From Fomitopsis serialis (Eukaryota > Basidiomycota > Agaricomycetes > Polyporales > Fomitopsidaceae): a stretch of DNA of 64,000 nucleotides. The number at the start of each line of letters is the position of its first letter. Within the stretch, counting starts at the first letter, position 1. The notes beneath the pieces were generated by a model, which saw only the letters and a list, made by a program, of their open reading frames with translations, had not been told where the DNA came from and searched no databases. The stretch covers positions 124,001-188,000 of the forward strand of contig NW_025954972.1 in assembly GCF_022376445.1 (NCBI RefSeq), in the 5' to 3' direction. This document shows positions 11,821 to 22,400 of this stretch, piece by piece. A program made the position numbers and the translations under genes.

Positions 11821-12227
11821 AGAACGAGTGACCTTCTACGTACGCCCGCCATTACCCACCGCTAGGCACTCCCGGCGGAAAAACGCGCATTCGTTAGTCA
11901 AGGCCGGCCGGCCAGTCCACCCGCTGACGCCGACGAACAACGCTGCGAAAATCCGTACAGGATCGGAAGCACAGATGCCTAGCGTAAAAGTAGGTTTCAC
12001 CGTCAATATCAACATGGTCTACAGCCAGCTCACTTACGTTGAGTTGCGTGTCCGTATCATCCTTCACTAGCAGAGATGGTGTGACATCCTGTAGAAGCAA
12101 ACAACAGGAGGCTCAGAAAAGATCGAGGGTGGCCAAAGCAGAGAGAAGAGTGGTGCACCAACGACGGCGACGAGCGAGGCGAGGTGCGCGAAGGCTATAC
12201 TCGGCACTTCTGGCAGTTAATGACGCA

Positions 12228-12318
12228 GTATGTGCTGCGACATGCACGGTGCCCATCTCCGGAGTATACAGAATGTATACTCCGGAGATGGGCACCGTGC
12301 ATGCCACCGCAGATAACG
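12228..12318. mobile_element. Foldback element with perfect 30-bp arms (MITE-like)
   Basis: Positions 12241-12270 and 12274-12303 are exact reverse complements around the 3-nt loop gaa, and outer flanks tgtgctgcgacatg and catgccaccgcaga pair partially. The arms contain gcccatctccgg, as in the imperfect element at 5402-5476. In copy 1 the element lies after part v of the duplicated block and in copy 2 before it, which suggests movement after the duplication. It has no coding capacity and would be a non-autonomous element. Confidence 0.7.
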
Positions 12319-12979
12319 GCAAGCTCACTGGCATAAACTGCACACGAGGGGGGCACCTCTTTGACCGGTGGCCGAGGCGACGCAGACGACTACGACACGA
12401 CGTAGATGGGTAGCAGGGAATGTCGACGGTGACCCCGCGCCGGCAGGCTTTGCAAGTCCTTGTTTCCGGCGGCGAGCATACCATACGCCGCGTACGCGGA
12501 CGGCGATCGTCGTTCGCTTGATCTATCCAGCTAACATGCTTTTGTGCAGGTGGCGTGACCTGGATTGCGCAGGTGGCGTGACCTGGATGAGTGCGACGCG
12601 ACAGACGAGTACGACGCGACGTAGATGAGTAGCGGGAACTTGTCGGCGGAGGCCCCACGCCGGCAGGCTTTGCTAACGACGGTTTCTGCGAGGGTGAAGT
12701 GCGCCGCGATCGGCTATTCATCTAATATGCCAACGTAAATATCGGCGGCGCAGCAACTGAGCCGATGTCACGTACCGTTGGACGGCGATGCTACGCGACA
12801 ACGGACGCGACGAGTACTTAGACCAGACCTTCGCATGTAACGTCTACATAGGGCTTCGCCCTCAGTGACAATAAAGGGAACCAACAACAATAACGTACCG
12901 TTGGAGCCACTCTGTCAGTGCGTGAGCGCAATGCGCAGTAGCCGGTCGGGCGACGGTTCACTTCCGTGTCGGTATGTCA

Positions 12980-13605
12980 CTGCGACCATCTTCCGTAGGC
13001 CCCTGAGGCATGTAGAATATCAATGAGGGAAAAACGAGAAACTAGGACCAGCTGTATACACACCGTGCCAGACTGTTGAGTGTCGGTGTGGGACTGTGTA
13101 CGCGCCATACATTGGGTTGCTGAGTGTCGGTGTGGGACTGTGGCCATGTTCCGCGGGCCCTTGTAAGATATTGAATGCGGGAACATTGAGAAATCATGAA
13201 CTAGATAAATACGCACCGTGCCGAAGCCTTCGACGAAAATGCTTCGGGTCTGTAACGAAGGCAGGAGAAATCGGCGTTCTACGGCGTGCGGCGGCGTGCG
13301 GCGGGGGGCGTCAGCGAACATGGAATGCGTTGTTCGGATGGTAGCGGTAACTGGGTGAGACACTCTTGTAGCGAACCTCGGGCCCTCGAACTGCACACTA
13401 TTTATATTGTTCTGGGTGTGAGCCACTCCTAGTCCATGCAGCATGATGTAAGCCGTACCAGTCAGAGTACAAAGGTCAGAGTACAATCGAAGGGAATGGC
13501 AGTGGCAGTGGCACTCCGACGCCACTTCGAGTACAATGGACCGAAAGATGAGTCAGTAAAAGACAAACGAGATAGAAGAGGAGAACTATTAAAGGCTCAG
13601 AGGTT
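12980..13605. repeat. Diverged copy of the non-coding repeat at 5950-6600
   Basis: It shares the blocks gacgccacttcgagt and gacaaacgagat, and the phrase gggtctgtaacgaaggc, with the first copy. It contains its own short tandem repeat: tgagtgtcggtgtgggactg occurs at 13077 (as ttgag...) and 13121. No coding evidence. Confidence 0.5.
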
Positions 13606-13609
13606 GTAA

Positions 13610-14300
13610 GGCCTCGACCAAGGCGAATGTGGTTGGTGGCGACGAAACTCACGCACCATCGGACCGTCCCCGTCCCATACCCCGTTACGGTTGAGCACGG
13701 GTAGTATAGCATGGATATCCCCAGCCCAAACCGTATCCATTCCTGAGCAGATACAGACCCACCACAGCGGCCACAGCGGATACGGATTCTGCGTGGGTGA
13801 AGGCAGGTCGGCGAGTTCTAGATCCGCGGCTGGGAGCGCGCGTGGGTAAGTGGCAAGCGGGCGAGCTGGTGAGCGAAAGCGCAGGCGTGAGAGAGAGCGC
13901 GGGCGAGAGTGCGAGCTGCAGATGAGGGGAACGGGCAAGCGAGCCAATGAGGAAGTGCGGGGACAAGCGAGTAAGCAGACAGATACCTGATTCAAGTGAG
14001 GAAAGGTAAGCACGACGGACAGTACTTGAGTTCGTTGTTTCACTACTAGTACGTCGGCGAATGCCCTTAGTACTGATGTATCCGTCCACATGAAGCAATG
14101 CCCCGAACTACTTCGCGTGCATTGAACCAACGCTCACCATATGCAGCGCAGAGGGATGATGGTCAACGTCGAGCACACCTGCGAGCCTAACCGCGTCATG
14201 GAGAGCCAGAAGCTCTGAAGAGGTCCTGTGTTTGGATTGTCGGCGAAGATGCATGGCCACCCCTCGACGAACCGACCGTAGGATGTGTGAAGACCATCCG
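13610..14300. other. Low-complexity GC-rich stretch, no supported gene
   Basis: Positions 13850-13970 are built from short gcgagc/gcgggcgag variants. The minus-strand frames they open (LARSPAR-like text) are compositional. Similar text recurs at 17.97-18.15, 50.2-50.9, 56.8-57.1 and, as the complement, 58.2-58.5 kb. Confidence 0.5.
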
Positions 14301-14305
14301 AGAGA

Positions 14306-15505
14306 TCAGCGACGATCGCACCAGCCGGGCCTACGGTTCACAAGGCTCACCACCAGCCTCGTCGTCTCTCCTGCCAGTTCCACAACAATCCTTCCATCTT
14401 GAATGAGAGCCCTGAGGTCCGTTACCGACGGCGCATGAGACGGGAATGTACTCGGATCGACGACACTCTGGGCCCTTGCACGCTTCGTCCTCAATTGGTT
14501 GATGCCAAACGGACACTGGTAAACGCGCTTCTCGGGCTTGATCATGTAGTCGAGGAGCCGGATTCGTGTCGCCTGCTGTGACTGCTGTCGCGAGAACACA
14601 TCGCCATGCTCCTGCCAGTGCCCCCACTGCGAACGCGAGTGCTAACCACCGGCAGGCTCAGAGTGGTTAGCGGGTACTTTCAAGGAGCCAAATTGCAGCG
14701 TGGAGAAATGCATGGTCAAGAAAGAGGTCGCCGAGTTCCGCCTTTTGGTCCGTGTTCCTTCGACGACTGATGGGCTCAATGGATAGACCGTGGCAGAGGT
14801 CGGCATACCGAGAAGGCCGTCTACACCGCGGCCATCTGAATGGGAGTCTGTCGGGGCATCCATGATTCGAACAGGTGAGCCACGACTCGGAGTCACGAAC
14901 GCCGCTGCTCATACGCGTCTCATTCGAGCGGGTAGTCCCCTGGACATTCCTGATCAAGCTGACAGCTTCGTTGAGACCAGGACAGCAACTCTCGTAGACG
15001 CTGAACGATGGCAACTGCAAAACAAATCATTACGGCGCATGTAGTCCGCTAGAGGTGGCGCAAATTCAGAATGTGTCCGTGACGATCGCAACAGCCCGGT
15101 CAATCGTGGTAGAGCAGCGGCCTCCGATCCGTCAGGCTTCATAGCGACCTGTTCACCCATCTGGAATGCCTGGGAGAGTCCAAAGTCAACCATGGCATCT
15201 CAAATCGCGCACACGAACCGGTCATAGAAAGCTACTAGCAGTTCCTGCGCGCGAGGGCAGATCGCCGCTACATCCTCAGTATCCGCGACGTCGAGCTGGG
15301 ATCTAGGCGTACTTACGAGAGTGGTGGACCTGTGAGCGAGGACCATCAGGCCGTGTCCAGTGACAGAGTTCTCCTTCTCCCCCTCCGTATCGCCATCGGG
15401 GTTCAACCCGTTGACTTGCTTCTCCTTCCTTTTGTGCCGGTGCCTGCCACCGTCTCTTCCTTTGATATATTCCTTCTCGTTGCTCTTGGCCTTGTGCTTC
15501 TCCAT
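14306..15505 (-). CDS. Uncharacterised multi-exon protein
   Basis: ATG at 15505 opens a Lys/Arg-rich N-terminus (MEKHKAKSNEKEYIKGRDGG), then GDTEGEKENSVTGHGLMVLA. A GTAAGT donor after HRSTTL and an acceptor at CGCGCAG give ELLVAFYDRF. A second intron in phase 0 (GTGTGC ... CTCCCAG, with TTGAC inside) joins it to AFQMGEQVAMKPDGSEAAAL. Later coding-like pieces include DAPTDSHSDGRGVDGLLG (near 14850) and KPEKRVYQCPFGINQL (near 14530) with VVELAGETTRLVVSL close to the end. I see no catalytic motif; the DFGLS text near 15180 falls inside the second intron and should not be read as a kinase loop. The 3' exon joints are not settled. Confidence 0.5.
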
Positions 15506-15989
15506 GTACCTTCCTCGTCCTTGAGCCTCTCGATGTTCTTGTCGTGTCTAGCTGACTACACCTACAATAACATTCTCGTTGATGCATTGAAGGACATAGT
15601 ATGCCAGCAGTTTTGACCTCGCTCGAGCCTCTCGAGTTGAGTGATAGTCGATGTAGAAGAACCCGGACGGATGCAGCTTGCTCATGAAGTACTACCGGCC
15701 CAGAGATGGTTTAGGGCAGTGGCAGACAATTACCGACAGTGAGAACTTAACCATTCAATTCGGTCACGATCAGTCACTGACAAAGCGCTCGAGCACAGAT
15801 GCATTCGTGAATGGTCCCTTTGACGTTCCTTGAAGCTACACAGATATCAATTACGGGGCATGCTGTACCCTGACATAAGGAAAGTATTGAGGTCCCGAGG
15901 TCCCTGAGGTCCCTGCACCAAGGATAAAGCCATCTAGTCGTGGAAGAACACTCCCATCAACACACATGAGCTCTGGCAGACGAACATTC

Positions 15990-16517
15990 TATCACTCACG
16001 ATGGTATGGTCGGGCACGTTATTATCGATTAACTCAGGGACGACATCATTATCCACCTGAATCATTGTCTGTGTCATTGCATGTATCTCATGCATGAAAG
16101 ACGGACAAAGACGGACCTGTGGCGAGAACCCAGTGGCAGGGTCATTGGAATCCAACCGTTCCTCGTTGCCATTCAGGCAATCTCCCTCACGGATCAGCCG
16201 CACAGATCACTACCAATATACAATCACATTGACGTACTTGAGTCCCCGATGTTCCTACACACCGACCTTCCAGCGCAAGCGCACCCAGTGTGCAACCCAC
16301 ATGCGATGCAAGGGTGCAGCGTACTAGACGACTGCAACTATGCATATGAAATCCGTTATGTCTGAAAACCCGCAACTAGGTAGAGTTGTAGACTGACCTT
16401 GCCTGGGCCGACCGGGGAAACTCCAAGGTCGCCAGGGATCACATTGTTAGGGTCGGCAGAAGCAGCTGGCTGGAGCTTCAGCGCGACCAAGTACACAGCC
16501 GGTAGCTCAGAAGACAT
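15990..16517 (-). CDS. Uncharacterised gene, two exons seen
   Basis: ATG at 16517 opens 40 codons (MSSELPAVYLVALKLQPAAS ... VGPGK) that end exactly at a GTCAGT donor at 16397. A second coding-like piece, MTQTMIQVDNDVVPELIDNN, lies at about 16082-15991 and ends at a GTGAGT donor. The sequence between them does not give one continuous frame that I can defend. There is no known domain. This may be the 5' part of a gene whose 3' end has decayed. Confidence 0.35.
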
Positions 16518-16559
16518 AAATGGCAAGGGTTGGGTAGATAGATGGACGTAGGTGTTCAC

Positions 16560-17430
16560 AACCGGATGGTGGCGCGCCTTGCGCCGCTAGTGTCGGCGCC
16601 TAACACAAGTACTCGAACTGCCGCTAACGAGGGCAGCGGCTTTGGCCAGGAAATGGAGTGTGAAATTTTGGAACTGAGACGAGACCATTACTAGAATTTC
16701 TACTAGTAGAATCAGCATTCACAACGGTACAGATCATCAAGATTGTACAAGGATTGAGGACACGCATCAGTACACTAACACTTCAAGCGGCCATATCATA
16801 TAACGATATATGCATCGACAAAAGAGGACTATGAGGAGTGTAGGGCAGCCTAGCGGTTTAGCATCGATGCAGTGACATGCACATGAGCGAGTCGTGATCG
16901 TGAGGCGGCGCAATTAGCAGAGACTAGATTCGTTTCTCCATCGTTGACGAGTGGGATCGTCTGGCTGAGTGTACATGTCTAGATGTACTGAGATTCGTCC
17001 CTCCCACAACGCAGCTAAGGAAGAGGTCTAGCTGAGCGCGGTCGGCAAGCCCGAACGGGCTCAATGCCCGTCCGATGACACAATCAACGTAGGAACCACG
17101 GTTATGATAGACGGCCTAAAACCGCGGCGAGTAAGCTTGCCAACATGTATCATAATACCGAAGCGTACAAGCCAAGCTCAGTCTCAGAGAGCGGACGAGC
17201 CTTACGGCTCTCATCCACATAAGACGATGCACGCACACGACCGCCGTGAGCGTGCGCAAACGTGTCCAGTTTATCCCTCGGTTCGATCGCGGTGATTCCA
17301 GTCGCCATCCGTATGCGTCGTCGGGAGAACAGTCAGCGACAAGACATCAAGCCCAGAGAGTATACTGACCGCATGACCCCCATGAAGTGGTAGTTCCGTG
17401 TGATGCACTCAGATGATTGTCCAACCGCCG
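16560..17430. other. No recognisable gene
   Basis: AT-richer sequence with short frames only. A stretch near 16688-16715 contains the palindromic core ctactagtag, which recurs elsewhere in the window. No coding match was seen, including to the rest of the Ca2+-ATPase that lies just upstream on the minus strand. Confidence 0.5.
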
Positions 17431-17433
17431 GCA

Positions 17434-17968
17434 GCCTTCGGCGAAGATGCCATAACTTACTACAGTGCGATTGAACGCGCCGTAAGGACATTGTCACCCG
17501 TGCACATCTTGACAATGACGGCAGGCCGTAAACAGTCCGCGACAGCATCCAGAACACCCTCTCTGAAAGCGTCTTCGATACCCGTGATCGCGATGAGAGT
17601 CATATCTTGCGCCAAGTCTTCATACTCGACCTAAGGATGAGAAGGTGTGACCACATATGACGAAACCAGACGTAGTGCACTTACCTCGCCCTCCGCAGTG
17701 TATGACGCACCTGCAGGTGGCCAGGAGTCGAAGTCGCGATAGCGCATCACTCTCAGCGTCCGGCTCGCATAGGAGAGATCGTCCGGGACACGCTATCTCG
17801 TGCCAGGTCGTTCACCTCCCTCGTGTCGACGCCAGTCGACTGCGCGTCTTCCTGTAGTCCGCGCAGCTTGATTCTTTCGCGAACTTGAGCAGCGCTATCT
17901 CCGTCCTTCTCCCGACGAACATAAGCTCTTCCGTCGTCGGATCCGTGACCTCGAACGCGTCGTTTTGA
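17434..17968 (-). pseudogene. Relic of a P-type Ca2+-transporting ATPase (PMC1/PMCA type)
   Basis: Two pieces of a type IIB calcium pump are plain. Piece 1 (17968-17842) reads NDAFEVTDPTTEELMFVGRR then TEIALLKFAKESSCADYRKT, the nucleotide-binding-domain segment usually written (V/I)GSKTExALLxFA. Piece 2 (17630-17462) reads VEYEDLAQDMTLIAITGIED, then AFREGVLDAVADCL, then KMCTGDNVLTARSIA, which is the hinge just before the P-domain. Only about 210 bp separate them, where an intact gene would need roughly three times that, so an internal deletion is likely. After SIAL the frame breaks (TAG TAA), with GIFAEG following out of frame. The phosphorylation loop DKTGT, the GDGxNDAPAL motif and all membrane helices are absent. 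In a living cell such a pump loads calcium into the vacuole or exports it. Confidence 0.8.
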
Positions 17969-17969
17969 T

Positions 17970-19060
17970 CGTGGGCAAGAACGGGCGCGCGGGTATGAGA
18001 GGGGGAGGGCGTGTGGGCACAACAGGGTGGGCGTGCGGACACAAGAGATCGGGCACAAGAGGTAAGGCACAAGATGGCGGGCATGTGGGCACGAGAGGGC
18101 AAGCAGGCGAGCGAGGGAGCGAGCAAGCCAAATGCACCGACGGACGCGCGGGACGCGTAGACTGGTGCGCAAGTAAAGGCACCACGAGCTGATTGCTCGT
18201 CGAGGCACCTATTCGACCATTGTGGCTAGCAACAAAAATCGTCAATAGGTACACAAAGAAAGCTCACCTTCACTTTCTGTCCGTCTGGACTCTGCCTTCC
18301 TTTTGTTCAACACTCTCGCCCCTCGTCCCGTTGCATGCTTCTTTCTATGTACTGGGATGCGATGTTCGGCTCTGTTAGCATGACAAATGTGTAAGTACAT
18401 CGAGTATGTTTGAAGAAAGTACTCCCGTTTGTAAGTAAGAGAGGGATGTGATTAATTATAGTGTGTGGGGCGCAGCTCGTAGGGCTGCCCGACTCGAAAC
18501 ATGTGCCCGGACCTGGGGATAACGGGTGAGCTGCGAGGGCAGGCGGGTAAACCGCAGCCCTGCGATTCCGTTGCCCCTACTGGGCCGCAGGGTAGACGCG
18601 TCGAGCCAAGAGATCCAATGTGTTGTTGCGGCGCGTGCTGCATGAAAAGGGAGTGGAGGGTGGGGAAAGCGAGAGAGGATCGAAAGCCGGTAGCCGCAGC
18701 TGGGCTTTCGAGACGACCGACGAAGTGAGCGCGAGAGAGGAGAGAGAGGAGAGCGATGCGCGCCTAATCTCCTCCTGCGTGCGTAGACTACTATTACGCA
18801 GCGCTCGTGCCTCGCGCTTCTTAGAATAACATCTTTGTCTGTACTGTACTCGTTGCGGTTACGTCATCCGCCGAGAAAATATGTAGCAGAGCAGATCGGG
18901 CAAGCCGCAAGCCGCGCGTTCAGAATGTCTCTCCTTGAGGCAGGAGGAGGAGGAGGAGGAGGGGATTACATTTAGTCAGCACGTTCGCGCGCCGTAGAGC
19001 TCGCCAAGGAGGTAGGCGTGGGGCTGCAGCGAACGGTCCGGACTGTCACGCGTCACGGTC
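17970..19060. other. Low-complexity GC-rich region and GGA tract
   Basis: 17970-18150 is a degenerate array of gggcac/gcgag variants that replaces the upstream part of the ATPase relic. At 18945-18965 a (GGA)n tract runs into ggggattacatttagtcagc, a motif seen again at 29.25 and 55.55 kb. No gene is supported. Confidence 0.5.
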
Positions 19061-19070
19061 ATGGGCAGCA

Positions 19071-19328
19071 GTGCGAGTAACTGACAATTGGGTGAGACGA
19101 CTGGCAGTTGAGCTATTATGTAAGGAGGCTGGGTCTCATCGCGAGGCCTATAACCTTCTCAACTATGGCATGCTGCGGGTACTTTTGCTGATTCGGACCT
19201 CCATCAATGAACTCGCCGACATTGGACGAGTCTCGACGTTACTAATCTCCTACGAATACCAGCTGGCCCTTGATTACAAGTTGTATTACCGGACGACTAC
19301 ACCAGTGTTCCCAACCATATGGCCGTGA
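19071..19328 (+). CDS. Possible small hypothetical protein
   Basis: An 85-codon open frame with non-compositional text (SHREAYNLLNYGMLRVLLLI and TLLISYEYQLALDYKLYYRT). It ends about 110 bp before the 3' end of the large gene on the other strand. No domain or splice evidence was found. The first codon is not ATG, so it would have to be an internal or 3' exon. Weak call. Confidence 0.2.
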   Translation: MRVTDNWVRRLAVELLCKEAGSHREAYNLLNYGMLRVLLLIRTSINELADIGRVSTLLISYEYQLALDYKLYYRTTTPVFPTIWP

Positions 19329-19434
19329 GGGGGTCAGGGAGCCGCAAAGTCACCACTACTGCCTTCCACAGATTCGTACAGATACATAAGTACGCACCAG
19401 GATAAGCATGATAACGGACCACGTACCTCCTATC

Positions 19435-22400
19435 TCATGGTGCATGCTGAGTGCCGAGCCAGTTCTTGACGATTGGGAAGTCGGCCATTGACGCATCTAT
19501 GATTCTGGTATATTCCTGGTCACTGAATTTTGCAATCACTATGTCGCCGCGCCATGCCCTAGCGTCCAAGAATCTCTTCCCCTTGATCGCACGAATGAAC
19601 GTGTTCACGGGGAATGGCGAGCCGTCCCGCGATACGATGGGGTAGAAAGCAATGTATGGAGCGATGAATTTAGCGGTCATGCATTCAAGCTGTTCGATGG
19701 CCTGGCGCCCGGGTAAGTGAATGAGAACTTTGTTTTGAACATTACCCACCCACCTGGATTCGCCATGAACGAGGACCCAGACCCTCAGCGATGCAGTCCA
19801 TGTAGAGCTCTGGGTGAGGTACGCGACCGCATCGGTAGAGCACCTCTGGGACGGAGACAGGGAATGCTGCGAGAGGACTAGTCTTGAGAGACACAAGCTC
19901 GGGGAGCCGCCCATCTGCGTGGAGGATAATGGCTTCAAAGGCGAGTATTAGATCCATGGCTGATTGAGGTTGTCGTCTTCCTAGCATAAAGGCACTACTT
20001 ATCATGTATATGATACGGGATTCGGATGCGGCTCCAACACCGGCTTCGAAAGCCCGAACCACGTATACGAACCCTCCTGACCATCATCGGTGCATGCGGA
20101 GACGTAAGCGTACAGGCCGCTATCCTCGATAGAAGCGCGTATTGCACTCGGACTTCCAGATATGCCCTTACAATTCCCATCGCGTGCCCGTGCGTCTACA
20201 GCCGCAGTCATCTGGCACATGTTTGCATTATGGCAGCCTGCGCTGGTATCGTATGACAGACGGCAATACATACGTGTAGCGTGGCAATTTGTACAACCAG
20301 TCTCATACTACGACTTCTCAGGAGTCTCCGCGCCGAGTATCAATGGGAAGCACCATACGTAAACCCGTACTCACTAGGAGGCTTGACTCGCCGTCGTGGC
20401 TTCGGGCGGGGGCGCACCTCTGCTGCTCTCTGTGCCAGTGCATCTGCATCCTCTTCGCCCATACTGTACTGGGGTCCCTTCTGAAACATGGCCAATATCA
20501 GCGCCGGGAGCTACGGCTATGCCAATGAATGATCACAGACCTCTAGCTCTGAGTCGCTGACAGAAAGCCCGTCCTCGCCCCAGTCCGAAGGCACTTCTCG
20601 ATAGGGATACCATTTACCTTGATGGTCACCGGCATCCAAACCCCATTGCTCGTAACCCGCAAGGCCGGCTTCGGTAGAACTCTCGAACAACCGTCGCTCG
20701 AATAGACACATACACTCTTGATCAACGTCGTGTGTCTCCGCCTCGATCGTGTTCTGCTGATACTCCCACGCTTGTTGAAGGAGGAAGCGATGCCGGTCGA
20801 CGTCGTTGTGCAAATTGGTGAAGCTGGGATGCTGCAAGAACAGGCGTTTGTTGCGAGACAGGAGCACTAAGGTGTTGGCATGCCCAGTGGGGACACAACC
20901 AAGCCACACATGAACGTTGTCTTTCGCACGAGGGACCTTGCTGTATATCCAATTGATGATCTGGCCATAGTCCATCACGCTGAGGCCACCTCTGTCTGCG
21001 ATGACACCGGACTTCAGCGCTTCTGTACCCAGGGGTCGACTTCGGGCATCGCGCACAGCGTTAAGAGCTGGGATGTCAAGGTCTACCGCCTTAAGGTCAA
21101 GCCCGGGACCGCAGCTCGACACATCTATCAAGTCCGCCAAGACACCGCAATGCGGCGTCAATATGCGGTCGATCTCCGGTGAGAACGGATACGAAGTAGG
21201 ATTGAGCAAGAGGTCTTCATCGTCTTCGACTCGACATGCCAGCTTCCACCGCCCCAACTTTGAGAAAAGAGTATGTCAGTCGATACCGCGTGTAGGAGAT
21301 CACTCACTCACTCGGATAGATCTCCGACCTCCCCTGTCACCCCATAGCTCATCCACAAGCTCGGTTTCAGGGACTAGTGCAGTGAAGTCTGGAGGACCTA
21401 CGGTTTGGACAAAGATACAATGTCGCCACCAGACTACCTGCCAGGCCCGAACCACACCGCTATGGAGCTGGAGTAGGCGGACAGGGTACCAAAACTTCCC
21501 GTGGCGTGCAAGTGCACCTTTCCCAGCACTGATAGTACGTGAGTGGGCCTGCTGCAAAGTGGAGAATGGAGGCTACGAGATACTTACACCAATCGGTCGC
21601 TCACGGAGACCTGAGAACTCGCGCCTTGTTTCCTGACCGTTGTGCAGTAGTCAAAGTTTTGGCTACTAGTCATGCTGACGAAAGGTCCATTAGCAGGGTG
21701 AAAGAGATTCACGCGTGGTGCATATCCTTACCTTAGAGTGATTAAGTCGTTTCCAGAACAGATGTCGCATACGAAGGCCTCCGACGGCTTGATGCTGCTC
21801 GCCCGTCCCCTCGCTGGCACGCAACATGAGACCAATAACCGCAACACAGGCACACCACTTTGGACAGGCCGTCAATGATAGTTTCGAAGTCACCGCGCAT
21901 GCCGCATCTACACCGGAACAGGGTCGGTGTACTGGTTCGACTAGTTTCGGTATCGTTGCCGGGATTATCTTGTACATCCTCGGTCTGCATCCCGGCTTCT
22001 CTGCTGGCAGCCGACTTAGCCATTGCCTGTGCTCATAGCATCGATGTCAGCGAGACATAACCACAGCAAATGTTGGATTCTTACTACGCCGGACTGCACT
22101 ATCTTGTGTTCGGTCAAGACCTGTTTTCCCTCTGCACAGTTTGCACGAATTTGTGGTGTCAGCTCCCTGGGCAATGTTCGAGCTTCGTATTCACACGTCC
22201 TACTACGTGAGGGATTAACGAGCCAAACCCGATCGTTGTCCGGCACGGCGAGGAACCCAGAATTCTGCAGTGTGATCTGCGGGGGAAGATCAGGTGTACC
22301 CTGTAGAATCTGCAGCGAATGGTGACGCTCAAAGCCTAATTTTTGATGGCAGAGAAGTCTCTCTTGTGCACGTGTTCCTCCTCGTAGATGATACACAGCA

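Larger units (their letters stand above)
8140..13610. repeat. Segmental duplication, copy 2
   Basis: The direct-orientation counterpart of 2092-6600. It is longer because of extra sequence at about 10390-11820 and a perfect foldback at 12241-12303. Similarity falls from near-identity in the first kilobase to scattered blocks at the end. That gradient could come from gene-conversion-like homogenisation or from uneven constraint. Confidence 0.8.

Noticed and set aside
15140..15190. DFGLS, suggesting a protein kinase
   Set aside because: The bases fall in a well-formed intron, and no other kinase motif is nearby.
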